Source: Streptomyces asoensis | Lineage (GTDB): Bacteria; Actinomycetota; Actinomycetes; Streptomycetales; Streptomycetaceae | Assembly: GCF_013085465.1 (NCBI RefSeq) | Contig: NZ_CP049838.1 | Span: 806,001 to 870,000, forward strand | DNA: 64,000 nucleotides | Direction: 5' to 3' | Part shown: in pieces, positions 41,098 to 48,529 of the stretch | Layout: each line of letters starts with the position of its first letter | How positions within the stretch are numbered: the stretch's first letter is position 1 | Translations under genes and position numbers: made by a program | Notes under the pieces: generated by a model | Told to the model about the DNA's origin: nothing | Seen by the model: only the letters and a program-made list of their open reading frames with translations | The model's database searches: none

Positions 41098-41541
41098 TCA
41101 GAACACGGGGACGACGGCGGTGATGCGCTTACCGCCGGAGGGCAGACAGGCCACCCTGACATTGCGGGCCAGCCGGCAGACGATCGGCCAGCCGCGACCG
41201 CCGGTGCGCTGTCGACCTTGTTCGTCGAGCGGGTCGGTGGTGGCCGGCAGCCGGTCGCTGCGGTCACTGACGGAGACGCGCACGGCCGGCCCGTCCATGT
41301 CGACGTCGAATCCGGTGATGCCGCCGCCGTGCAGGATGGCGTTGGTCGTCAGTTCCGAGGCGACGAGCAGGGCGTCCGAGAGCCCGTCCTCGTCGTACGG
41401 GCAGCCGAGGGTCCCGCAGCGCCCGGTCACCGCCCGTCGTACGGCACTGCGGACGTCGGCCGGCCGACACTGCTCGTGCCCGCCGTGCCCGAAGACTCCG
41501 TCCTGGGCGTCCTCACGGTCGGTCGAGTCGTTCGTACGCAT
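41098..41541 (-). CDS. ATP-binding protein, RsbW-type
   Basis: A 147-residue HATPase_c protein: ALLVASELTTNAILHGGGITGFDVDMDG (N-box), then GGRGWPIVCRLARNVRVACLPSGGKRITAVVPVF. It is a paralogue of 17729-18187 (same HGGG-GF and GGxGWP motifs). A Cys-containing insert (RCGTLGCPYDEDG) precedes the N-box. ATG 41541 has GGGGAGCGAAGGG upstream. It lies upstream of a sigma factor gene in the same orientation and could be its anti-sigma kinase. Confidence 0.87.
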   Translation of the reverse strand: MRTNDSTDREDAQDGVFGHGGHEQCRPADVRSAVRRAVTGRCGTLGCPYDEDGLSDALLVASELTTNAILHGGGITGFDVDMDGPAVRVSVSDRSDRLPATTDPLDEQGRQRTGGRGWPIVCRLARNVRVACLPSGGKRITAVVPVF

Positions 41542-41741
41542 CCCTTCGCTCCCCTGGCTGGTGCCGACTGGTCGGATGGCCGAAGCGGGCCCGCCGACCG
41601 GCGGTGGACCGTCGATCGGCCGGCCGCACCTCCGCGGTGGGCTCGGCGCCCCTTCCGCACCCGGCGCTCTTCCACCGGACGGTGCGGTTGTCTCCCTTTC
41701 GGCTGGCCGCCCCCGCGGCGGCCAAACCTCCCGGACGAGGG

Positions 41742-41767
41742 GCATTCGTCCCGCCGGATCCGGGTAC
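41742..41767 (+). promoter_or_regulatory. Sigma-B-type promoter candidate, near-leaderless
   Basis: GCAT (41742-41745), a 16-nt spacer and GGGTAC (41762-41767) match the consensus exactly. The -10 ends only 9 nt before the ATG of a small gene that has no Shine-Dalgarno sequence, so its transcript should begin at or within a few nucleotides of the start codon. Confidence 0.52.
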
Positions 41768-41776
41768 GCGAACCAG

Positions 41777-42007
41777 ATGACCGATGTGGTGGACTCGGAC
41801 GAACTGCTGCGGCGCATCCAGCGGGCGAGGGCCTGCGCCCACGAGGAACTGCTGGCCTGGCGGGCCCGGAGCGCGGACCTCGCCCGGGCCGGCACGGAAC
41901 GCGCGGAGGACGCGCGGGACGCCCGGACCCGGGGTCTCGCCTACGAAGCCGTGCTCAGAGTGCTGGACGAGATCGTGACGCCCGGCCGGAGCACCGAACC
42001 GCACTGA
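41777..42007 (+). CDS. Small hypothetical helical protein
   Basis: A 76-residue, mostly helical, charged protein (DELLRRIQRARACAHEELLAWRARSADLARAGTERAEDARDARTRGLAYEAVLRVLDEI). No family is recognised. The frame is open upstream, but ATG 41777 is chosen because it sits 9 nt after a consensus sigma-B-type -10 element; no ribosome site is visible, implying leaderless translation. It is divergent from the RsbW-type gene at 41098. Confidence 0.6.
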   Translation: MTDVVDSDELLRRIQRARACAHEELLAWRARSADLARAGTERAEDARDARTRGLAYEAVLRVLDEIVTPGRSTEPH

Positions 42008-42059
42008 CCCGGGACCGGCCCCGATCGGCGCCGGCCGTCACGGGCACTCGGAGTGAAAC

Positions 42060-42085
42060 GGGTCACGCGACCGGGTTTCGGGTAC
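42060..42085 (+). promoter_or_regulatory. Sigma-B-type promoter candidate before a terminator hairpin
   Basis: GGGT (42060-42063), a 16-nt spacer and GGGTAC (42080-42085) fit GNNT-N14-16-GGGTA(C/T). Transcription from here would reach an intrinsic terminator at 42172-42207 before the next gene. The surrounding region (42008-42326) holds no supported coding gene. Confidence 0.42.
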
Positions 42086-42091
42086 ACAAAA

Positions 42092-42207
42092 TCTCCCCGA
42101 ATGGTTTACGGTTCATTCATACCTGGTGAGCGGGGTCGAAGCCACTCCTCCTCCGTGCACCACCCTTTGCTGCCCTGGCTGGCCTCCCCCGTCCAGCCAG
42201 GGCTTTT
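42092..42207 (+). ncRNA. Candidate small RNA or attenuated leader
   Basis: A transcript starting about 7 nt after the GGGTAC element and ending in the T-tract of the hairpin at 42172-42203 would be about 115 nt long. It contains no convincing open reading frame with a ribosome site. It could be a free small RNA or a leader controlling the cNMP-binding protein gene at 42327. This is inferred from signals only. Confidence 0.3.
42172..42207 (+). terminator. Intrinsic terminator with T-tract in a non-coding region
   Basis: GCCCTGGCTGG (42172-42182) and CCAGCCAGGGC (42193-42203) are exact reverse complements with a 10-nt loop and are followed by TTTT (42204-42207). No gene ends here; the nearest upstream stop is at 42007, so it probably ends an RNA starting in the same intergenic region. 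Confidence 0.72.
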
Positions 42208-42326
42208 CCATGCCCTCGTGGCCCTCGTGCGGAAAGTGCGGACCGCCGAGGTGCCCGGTGCGTCGGCAGCGGCTGAAATGGGAAGGGGAAGCACCCCCAC
42301 CGAACGTCGGCGAGGAGCTCCGGGCC

Positions 42327-42782
42327 ATGACCAAAGCGACGAAACTGCTGACCGCGCTGCCCCCGCCCCAGCGTCAGCGCCTGATGACGCTCGCCCGTGA
42401 GGTGTCCTTCCCGGAGGACGCCCGGATCTTCGACGCGGGCGGCACCGCCGACCGCTTCTGGGTCATCCGCTCCGGCGCGGTCTCGCTCGTCCAGCAGGTG
42501 ACGTCCCTGCGGCGGGTCACCGTCGCGAGCCTCGGCGCCGGCGACCTGCTGGGCTGGTCGTGGCTGTTCCCGCCCTATCAGTGGGACTTCGGCGCGGAGG
42601 CCTTCAGCCCCGTACGGGCCTACGAGTTCGAGGCGCCACCGGTGCTCGCCCTGTGCGACGAGGATCCGGCGCTCGGGATGTCGCTGATACGGATCGTGGC
42701 CGAGATCCTCGCGCACCGGCTGGAGACGACCCGGGGCAAGCTGATGGAGCACTACGGAACGCACCGGCGCGGGGATCTGTAG
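42327..42782 (+). CDS. Crp/Fnr-type cyclic-nucleotide-binding domain protein
   Basis: A 151-residue protein that is essentially a single cNMP-binding beta-barrel (FPEDARIFDAGGTADRFWVIRSGAVSLVQQV ... ASLGAGDLLGWSWLFPPYQWDFGAEAFSPVRAYEFEAPPVLALCDEDPALG) with a short C-terminal helix. It lacks a Crp helix-turn-helix, so it is a ligand-binding protein without its own DNA-binding domain. ATG 42327 has CGAGGAG 9 nt upstream. It is convergent with the MFS gene. Confidence 0.8.
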   Translation: MTKATKLLTALPPPQRQRLMTLAREVSFPEDARIFDAGGTADRFWVIRSGAVSLVQQVTSLRRVTVASLGAGDLLGWSWLFPPYQWDFGAEAFSPVRAYEFEAPPVLALCDEDPALGMSLIRIVAEILAHRLETTRGKLMEHYGTHRRGDL

Positions 42783-42796
42783 ACCCAGCGCCCCGC

Positions 42797-44101
42797 TCAG
42801 ACGCGGTACCGGCGCAGCGCGGGCACGGCGACCGCCAGGCCCAGCATCGAGACGACGACCAGCAGACCGCCGCCCGCGACCGCGACACGGGGCCCGAAGG
42901 CGGCGCCCGCCGTGCCGTGCAGGGCGTCGGCCAGCCGGGGGCCGCCCGCGACGACGACCGTGAAGACGCCCTGCATACGGCCGCGCATCTCGTCGGTGGC
43001 GGCGGACAGCAGGATCGCCCCGCGGAAGACCATGGAGACCATGTCGGCGACCCCGGCACAGACCAGGAACACCACGGCGAGCCACAGACTGCCGCTCAGT
43101 CCGAACCCGGCGATCGCCGCGCCCCAGGCGACGACCGCGCCGATGACCATCCAGCCGTGCCGCCGGGCTCGCGAGAACGTGCCGGAGAACAGTCCGCCCA
43201 GCACCGCGCCGATGGGGATCGCCGCGAACAGCAGGCCCAGGGCGAGCCCTTCGCCGTAGGAGGCGTACGTCTCGGCGGCGAGCTGCGGGAACAGGGCCCG
43301 GGGCATGCCGAAGACCATGGCGATGACATCGGCGAGGAAGGACAGCAACAGGACCTTGTGCCGGGAGATGTAGCGGAAGCCCTCCACGATCTCCCGCACT
43401 CCGGCGCGCCGGGCGGTGGCACTCGCCAGGGGCGGCAGCGCGGGCAGACGGGCCACCGCCCACAGCGTCACGCACAGCGCGACGGCGTCGAGGAGGTACA
43501 GCTCGGGCAGGCCGATGACGGGGATCAGGGAGCCCGCGAGCAGCGGCCCGGCGACCAGACCGGTCTGCATGACGGTCGAGCCGAGGGCGTTGGCGGCGGC
43601 GAGTTCGCCCGCCGGGACCAGCCGGGCGATGGAGGCGTTGCGGGCGGGCGCGTTGAGGCCGAAGAACGCCTGCTGGGTGGCGAGCAGCACCATCAGCACG
43701 GCCACCGAGTCGAGTCCCGAGACCGCCTGGAGCCAGAACAGCACCGAGGTGACGGCGATACCGCTGTTGGTGACCAGCAGCAGTTTGCGCCGGTCGACGG
43801 TGTCGGCGACCGCGCCGCCCCACAGCGCGAACAGCACCATCGGCACCAGCCCGGCGAGGCTCGCGTAGCCGACCCAGGCGGAGGAGCCGGTGATGTCGTA
43901 GATCTGCTTGGGTACCGCGACGGCGGTGAGCTGGCTGCCCACGGCCGTGACGATGGTCGACGACCACAGGCGCCGGTAGGCCGGCCGGCGCAGCGGTCGG
44001 GTGTCCATCGCCCAGCGGCGCCAGCCGCGCCGGGGCCGGTCCTGCGGACTCGGGTCGGCCTCCTCGGCCTCGGGTGCGGTGCTGCTCTCGCTCGTGTCCA
44101 C
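42797..44101 (-). CDS. MFS transporter (enterobactin exporter/tetracycline-type)
   Basis: A 434-residue major-facilitator protein with about 12 membrane segments. YRRLWSSTIVTAVGSQLTAVAVPKQIYDITGSSAWVGYASLAGLVPMVLFALWGGAVADTVDRRKLLL contains the cytoplasmic loop 2-3 signature (GGAVADTVDRRK). A central loop (residues about 205-225) and C-terminal half (MRGRMQGVFTVVVAGGPRLADALHG) fit the EntS-like MFS_3 group. It probably exports a drug or siderophore; the substrate is unknown. GTG 44101 follows AGGAATCGC. Confidence 0.88.
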   Translation of the reverse strand: MDTSESSTAPEAEEADPSPQDRPRRGWRRWAMDTRPLRRPAYRRLWSSTIVTAVGSQLTAVAVPKQIYDITGSSAWVGYASLAGLVPMVLFALWGGAVADTVDRRKLLLVTNSGIAVTSVLFWLQAVSGLDSVAVLMVLLATQQAFFGLNAPARNASIARLVPAGELAAANALGSTVMQTGLVAGPLLAGSLIPVIGLPELYLLDAVALCVTLWAVARLPALPPLASATARRAGVREIVEGFRYISRHKVLLLSFLADVIAMVFGMPRALFPQLAAETYASYGEGLALGLLFAAIPIGAVLGGLFSGTFSRARRHGWMVIGAVVAWGAAIAGFGLSGSLWLAVVFLVCAGVADMVSMVFRGAILLSAATDEMRGRMQGVFTVVVAGGPRLADALHGTAGAAFGPRVAVAGGGLLVVVSMLGLAVAVPALRRYRV

Positions 44102-44227
44102 GCGATTCCTGGTTGCTCGTTACATCTTTCGGTCCGGAGGTCACTATCCCAGCACCTGCTGTGCTTTCACCGCTCAGTGGACGCGGGATCTCAGATTCCG
44201 GACTCCGTATGACGAGCCGGCAGCGGG

Positions 44228-44842
44228 TCACGCCCCGACGACGAGCGTCACGCCGAGGACGATCATCGTGGCGGCGACGAGCCCGTCCAGGACGCGCCAG
44301 GCGGTCGGCCGGGTCAGGAACCGGCCGAGCAGCCGGGCGCCGAAGCCCAGCGCGGCGAACCAGCACAGGCTGGCGAGGGCGGCGCCGAGACCGAAGGTCC
44401 AGCGCAGCGGGCCACGGTCGGCGGCGACGGAACCGAGCAGGAAGACCGTGTCGAGGTAGACATGCGGGTTGAGCCAGGTCAGCGCCAGACAGGTCAGCAC
44501 GGCCCGGCGCAGGGAGCCCGCGCTCTCCCCCTCGGCCGCCAGAGCACCCGTGGGCCGGAACGCCCGCCGGGCCGCCAGCGCCCCGTAGCAGAGCAGGAAC
44601 AGACCGCCGATCCAGCCGACCGCGGTCAGCGCCCCGGGCCAGGCCACCACCAACGCGCCCACCCCACCCACACCCAGAGCGATGAGCAGCGCGTCGGACA
44701 GGGCGCAGATCCCGACGACGGCGAGGACGGCGTCACGGCGGATGCCCTGACGCAGGACGAACGCGTTCTGGGCGCCGATGGCGACGATGAGCGACAGACC
44801 GGTGCCGAATCCGGCGGCCGCGGCGGTGAGGGTGTGGGACAT
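44228..44842 (-). CDS. LysE/ArgO family amino-acid exporter
   Basis: A 204-residue six-helix membrane protein. GFGTGLSLIVAIGAQNAFVLRQGIRR and LTWLNPHVYLDTVFLLGSVAA are diagnostic of the LysE/ArgO basic amino-acid exporter family. ATG 44842 is chosen; GTG 44851 is an alternative. No ribosome site is visible, but TAGCGT lies 7 nt upstream, so the mRNA may be leaderless. It is divergent from a LysR gene of the ArgP/LysG type, which typically activates it when lysine or arginine accumulates. Confidence 0.9.
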   Translation of the reverse strand: MSHTLTAAAAGFGTGLSLIVAIGAQNAFVLRQGIRRDAVLAVVGICALSDALLIALGVGGVGALVVAWPGALTAVGWIGGLFLLCYGALAARRAFRPTGALAAEGESAGSLRRAVLTCLALTWLNPHVYLDTVFLLGSVAADRGPLRWTFGLGAALASLCWFAALGFGARLLGRFLTRPTAWRVLDGLVAATMIVLGVTLVVGA

Positions 44843-44879
44843 GACGTCCACGCTAGGGAAGCGATCACTGGACGTACAG

Positions 44880-44903
44880 CTAAAGATTCTTACGTATCAT
44901 TAG
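44880..44903. promoter_or_regulatory. LysR-type dyad between lysE and lysG-like genes
   Basis: CTAAAGAT (44880-44887) and ATCATTAG (44896-44903) are inverted with one mismatch across 8 nt. The dyad is AT-rich and contains GAT-N8-ATC, fitting a T-N11-A LysR box, and sits in the 77-bp divergent region. It is the likely binding site of the adjacent regulator. Confidence 0.55.
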
Positions 44904-44919
44904 TGTTCGTGATGATCGG

Positions 44920-45822
44920 ATGATGACGGACCTTCCGCTCGACCAGGTGCGCACCCTGCTCGCGGTGGTGGACGAGGGCACCTTCGACGCGGCCGCCGCC
45001 GCCCTGCATGTGACGCCGTCGGCGGTCAGTCAGCGCGTCAAGGCACTGGAGCAGCGCACGGGCCGGGTGCTGCTGCTGCGCACCAAGCCGGTGCGGCCCA
45101 CGGAGTCGGGCGAGATCGTCGTCCGGTTCGCCCGCCAGCTGGCCCGGCTCGAGCGCGACACGCGGTCCGAGCTGGGCATGAGCGGCGAGGGCGAACCTGC
45201 TCGGGTGACGGTCGCGGTGAACGCGGACTCGCTCGCCACCTGGTTCCTGCCGGCCCTGAGCCGGGTGCCGCGGGAGCCGCAGCTCTGCTTCGAACTGCAC
45301 CGCGAGGACGAGACCCGCACCGCGGAACTCCTGCGGGAGGGGCTGGTGATGGCCGCGGTGACCTCGTCTCCCGAGGCCGTGACCGGCTGCTCCGTGCGGA
45401 CGCTGGGCACGATGCGCTACCTGGCCGCCGCGACCCCGGACTTCGTCTCCCGCCATCTTGGCGACGGCCCGCTGCACGAAACCCTCGGCCGGGCACCCGT
45501 GATGACCTTCGACCGGAGCGACGACCTCCAGGACGCGTTCGTGCGCGGACTGCGCCGGGGCGCCGGCGGCGCGAGTCCGGTACGACAGGCCGTGCCGACC
45601 TCGGAGGGTTTCGTGACCGCTGTGGTCGCCGGCCTGGGCTGGGGCATGGTGCCCGAGGCGCAGGCAGGCCCACTGCTGCGCTCCGGCAGCCTGGTCTCCC
45701 TCGCCCCCGAACACCCGCTGGACGTCCCGCTGTACTGGCAGCAGTGGAAGCTGGACTCCCCGGCGCTGGCGGCGGTGGCGGACGCCGTAGCGGCGACGGC
45801 GGCCGAGGCCCTCAGGAGCTGA
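44920..45822 (+). CDS. LysR family regulator, ArgP/LysG (IciA) type
   Basis: A 300-residue LysR protein: MTDLPLDQVRTLLAVVDEGTFDAAAAALHVTPSAVSQRVKALEQRTGRVLLLRTKPVRPTESG is the winged helix of the ArgP/LysG branch (PSAVSQRVKALE, RTxPxRPT), followed by an effector domain with VNADSLATWFLPAL. It should sense basic amino acids and control the divergent LysE exporter. ATG 44920 is followed at once by a second ATG at 44923. Its 3' end overlaps the convergent TetR gene by 11 bp. Confidence 0.92.
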   Translation: MMTDLPLDQVRTLLAVVDEGTFDAAAAALHVTPSAVSQRVKALEQRTGRVLLLRTKPVRPTESGEIVVRFARQLARLERDTRSELGMSGEGEPARVTVAVNADSLATWFLPALSRVPREPQLCFELHREDETRTAELLREGLVMAAVTSSPEAVTGCSVRTLGTMRYLAAATPDFVSRHLGDGPLHETLGRAPVMTFDRSDDLQDAFVRGLRRGAGGASPVRQAVPTSEGFVTAVVAGLGWGMVPEAQAGPLLRSGSLVSLAPEHPLDVPLYWQQWKLDSPALAAVADAVAATAAEALRS

Positions 45823-46519
45823 GCCCGGCCAGCGTCGCCTGCGCACTGTCCAGCAGCATCTCCAGCGCCGTCGGATAGGCGCTGGTCACCATGCGGGTCG
45901 ACAGCAGCGGGGCCGCCTCGGCGATCCGGGGGTGGGTCTCGGCGGGCAGCCGGGCGTACGTCGAGCGCCACACCGCGTCGTCGGCGCGCCGCACGGCGCG
46001 GGGCAGGGCCAGGGACGCGGCGTCCAGGGCGGCGAAGGCCAGCGTCTGGTCGATGAAGGCGTGGTAGATCCGCACGGTGTCCGGCAGCGGGAACCCTGCG
46101 GTGCGCAGCACGTCCAGGACGGCCTCGTCGGCGGCGAGTTCGTTGGCCCGGCCGGTCACCCGGCTCGCGGTGAGCTGGGCGGCCTGCGGGTGGGCGACGT
46201 ACGCGGCGTGGATGCGCAGCCCGACGGCGTGCAGATCCGTGCGCCACTCCCCCGTCGGCCGCCAGCCGCGCAGCGCCTCGCCGACGAGCGCGTCACCGAT
46301 GGCCAGGGTCAGCTCGTCCATGCCCCCGAAGTACCGGTAGAGGGTGCTGGGGTCGCAGTCGAGGGCGATGCCGAGACGGCGGGCGGACAGGCCGGCGCTG
46401 CCGTGCTCGCGCAGCAGGCGCAGCGCCGCCTCGACGATCAGCCGCTCGGACAGCACGGTGCCGCTCCTGGTGGGCCGGCGCCGACGCCGCTTCTCCTCGG
46501 GTACGACCTGCTTGGCCAC
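45812..46519 (-). CDS. TetR family transcriptional regulator
   Basis: A 235-residue repressor. A basic N-terminal tail (EEKRRRRRPTRSG) precedes the helix-turn-helix LSERLIVEAALRLLREHGSAGLSARRLGIALDCDPSTLYRYFGGMDEL; the C-terminal domain matches the TetR_C class. The start is at 46519. It is divergent from the saccharopine-dehydrogenase-like gene across 171 bp and may control it. Its end overlaps the LysR gene by 11 bp. Confidence 0.88.
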   Translation of the reverse strand: MAKQVVPEEKRRRRRPTRSGTVLSERLIVEAALRLLREHGSAGLSARRLGIALDCDPSTLYRYFGGMDELTLAIGDALVGEALRGWRPTGEWRTDLHAVGLRIHAAYVAHPQAAQLTASRVTGRANELAADEAVLDVLRTAGFPLPDTVRIYHAFIDQTLAFAALDAASLALPRAVRRADDAVWRSTYARLPAETHPRIAEAAPLLSTRMVTSAYPTALEMLLDSAQATLAGLSS

Positions 46520-46572
46520 GGTTCCTCGCCCCCTCTCCCCTTCTGCGGGCCTGCACTCTTATGCCAACACCA

Positions 46573-46602
46573 TTGACCTTACGCCGACGCACGGAGTTGT
46601 AT
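46573..46602 (+). promoter_or_regulatory. HrdB-type promoter upstream of the saccharopine-dehydrogenase-like gene
   Basis: TTGACC (46573-46578), an 18-nt spacer and TTGTAT (46597-46602) resemble the housekeeping -35/-10 pair. Transcription would leave a leader of about 80 nt containing two copies of ACCTTCGTTC. Confidence 0.5.
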
Positions 46603-46634
46603 CTGCCTCAGGGCCCCTTAGCACGCTTTCGCAT

Positions 46635-46663
46635 ACCTTCGTTCAGCTTGTTCACCTTCGTTC
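46635..46663. repeat. Direct repeat upstream of the dehydrogenase gene
   Basis: ACCTTCGTTC occurs at 46635-46644 and 46654-46663, a 19-bp period (nearly two helical turns), ending 28 nt before the ATG. It could bind a regulator or affect translation initiation. Confidence 0.4.
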
Positions 46664-46690
46664 GCATTCTCAGCCGAGGGAGTTCTGTCC

Positions 46691-47908
46691 ATGCGTGTCC
46701 TTCTCGTGGGCGCCGGCGGTGTGGGTACCGCCATCACCCGGATCGCCGCCCGCCGTCCGTTCTTCGAGGCGCTGGTGGTGGCCGACTACGACCCCGCCCG
46801 CGCCGCTGCCGCCGTCGCGGCGCTCGACGGCGACGACCGCTTCCACGCCGAGCGCGTCGACGCCGGCGACGAGGCGGCCGTGGCCGAGCTGCTCGCCCGC
46901 CACCGCTGCGACGTCCTGCTCAACGCCACCGACCCGCGGTTCGTGATGCCGCTGTTCCACGCGGCGCGCGGCGCCGGGGCCACCTATGTCGACATGGCGA
47001 TGTCGCTGTCGCGGCCGCACCCGGACCGGCCGTACGAGGAGTGCGGCGTCCGGCTCGGCGACGCGCAGTTCGCCGAGGCCGACGAGTGGGCCGAGGCGGG
47101 CGCCCTGGCCCTGGTCGGCATGGGGGTCGAGCCGGGTCTGTCGGACGTCTTCGCCCGGTACGCCGCCGACGAACTCTTCGACGAGATCGAGGAGATCGGC
47201 ATCCGCGACGGCGCGAACCTCACCGTCGAGGGCCACGACTTCGCGCCCTCCTTCAACATCTGGACCACCATCGAGGAGTGCCTGAACCCTCCGGTGGTCT
47301 ACGAGGCCGACCGGGGCTGGTTCACCACCGCGCCCTTCAGCGAGCCCGAGGTCTTCGACTTCCCCGAGGGCATCGGGCCGGTGGAGTGCGTGAACGTCGA
47401 GCACGAGGAGGTGTTGCTCGTGCCGCGCTGGGTGAAGGCGCGCCGGGTCACCTTCAAGTACGGCCTGGGCAACGAGTTCATCGAGACCCTGAAGACGCTG
47501 CACCTCCTGGGGCTGGACCGCACCGCGCCGGTGACCGTGCCGAGCGCGTCGGGGCCGGTGCCCGTCTCGCCCCGGGACGTGGTGGCCGCCTGTCTGCCCG
47601 ACCCGGCGACCCTGGGCGAGCTGATGCACGGCAAGACCTGCGCGGGCACCTGGGTGCGGGGCGTGAAGGACGGAGCGCCGCGCGAGGTGTACCTGTACCA
47701 CGTGGTCGACAACCAGTGGTCCATGGCCGAGTACGGCAGCCAGGCCGTGGTGTGGCAGACCGCCGTCAACCCGGTGATCGCCCTCGAACTGCTCGCCACG
47801 GGCGCGTGGTCCGGCGCGGGCGTCCTGGGCCCCGAGGCGTTCCCGCCCCGTCCGTTCCTCGACCTGCTCACGGCGTACGGCTCCCCGTGGGGGCAGCGGG
47901 AGCAGTGA
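46691..47908 (+). CDS. Saccharopine dehydrogenase family protein (LYS9-like)
   Basis: A 405-residue NAD(P)-dependent oxidoreductase with Rossmann start MRVLLVGAGGVGTAITRIAARR, FVMPLFHAARGAGATYVDMAMS and GMGVEPGLSDVFARYAADELFDEI. The C-terminal domain matches saccharopine or carboxynorspermidine dehydrogenases (GIRDGANLTVEGHDFAPSFNIWTTIEECLNPPV). It may act in lysine catabolism or formation of another amino-acid adduct; a LysE/LysG pair is nearby. ATG 46691 follows GAGGGAGTTC. Confidence 0.87.
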   Translation: MRVLLVGAGGVGTAITRIAARRPFFEALVVADYDPARAAAAVAALDGDDRFHAERVDAGDEAAVAELLARHRCDVLLNATDPRFVMPLFHAARGAGATYVDMAMSLSRPHPDRPYEECGVRLGDAQFAEADEWAEAGALALVGMGVEPGLSDVFARYAADELFDEIEEIGIRDGANLTVEGHDFAPSFNIWTTIEECLNPPVVYEADRGWFTTAPFSEPEVFDFPEGIGPVECVNVEHEEVLLVPRWVKARRVTFKYGLGNEFIETLKTLHLLGLDRTAPVTVPSASGPVPVSPRDVVAACLPDPATLGELMHGKTCAGTWVRGVKDGAPREVYLYHVVDNQWSMAEYGSQAVVWQTAVNPVIALELLATGAWSGAGVLGPEAFPPRPFLDLLTAYGSPWGQREQ

Positions 47909-47909
47909 A

Positions 47910-47984
47910 CGCTTTTCCGGGTCCATCCTGTTTCACCGCCGCCCCTCCGGTGACCCGAGCGGGAGCAACTCATCCGGAAAAGCG
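47910..47984. repeat. Widely spaced perfect inverted repeat upstream of the whiB-like gene
   Basis: CGCTTTTCCGG (47910-47920) and CCGGAAAAGCG (47974-47984) are exact 11-bp reverse complements separated by 53 nt. They flank most of the 103-bp region between the dehydrogenase stop and the whiB-like ATG. They could form a terminator-like stem or paired protein sites. Confidence 0.6.
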
Positions 47985-48011
47985 CATACGACGAGATCGC
48001 AGGTGACTTCG

Positions 48012-48263
48012 ATGGACAACTGGCGAGAGCATGCCGAGTGCCGCAACGAGGACCCCGACCTCTTCTTCCCGATCGGTACCTCCGGTCCGGCACTGCTCCA
48101 GACGGAGCAGGCGAAGGCGGTCTGCCGACGCTGCCCCGTGCGGGAGCAGTGTCTGGAGTGGGCCATGGAGACCGATCAGACCCTCGGGGTATGGGGCGGC
48201 ACGAGTGAGAACGAACGACGCGCCCTCAAGCGGCGGACAAGGGCCGCCCGACGCAGTTCGTGA
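48012..48263 (+). CDS. WhiB family iron-sulfur transcriptional regulator
   Basis: An 83-residue Wbl protein. It has the four cluster cysteines (AEC near residue 10, then CRRCPVREQC), the GVWGG turn (TLGVWGGTSENERR) and a basic C terminus (LKRRTRAARRSS). Wbl proteins bind a [4Fe-4S] cluster and the principal sigma factor to tune transcription in response to redox or NO. ATG 48012 follows AGGTGA; GTG 48003 is in frame. The sequence FFPIGTSGPALLQTEQAKAVC resembles the WblE branch. Confidence 0.93.
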   Translation: MDNWREHAECRNEDPDLFFPIGTSGPALLQTEQAKAVCRRCPVREQCLEWAMETDQTLGVWGGTSENERRALKRRTRAARRSS

Positions 48264-48360
48264 GCTGTGCCGGGGCCGGGGCCGGGTGGGCCCATGGGCC
48301 AGGAGAGCCGGGGCCGGGGGCCTGGCGGCCGGACGCAGCGGCAGGACCATGGTTCCGTGC

Positions 48361-48389
48361 CCGGACCGGCCGCTCACCGGCCGGTCCGG
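48361..48389. terminator. Hairpin between convergent whiB-like and histidine kinase genes
   Basis: CCGGACCGGCCG (48361-48372) and CGGCCGGTCCGG (48378-48389) form a perfect 12-bp stem with loop CTCAC. It lies in the 266-bp gap between convergent genes and could terminate both. The rest of the gap holds no supported gene. Confidence 0.6.
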
Positions 48390-48529
48390 CGCGACGGCCC
48401 GCACCCGGGAGGGGCGACGCTCGTCCCCCTCGACCCGCTCGACCGGCGACCGCCTGCCGGAGCGTCTCGGCCGCACGGCCCGGGTCCCCCGGTTCGGTCC
48501 AGGCCCGCGGCGACCTCGGTCGTGCCGCC

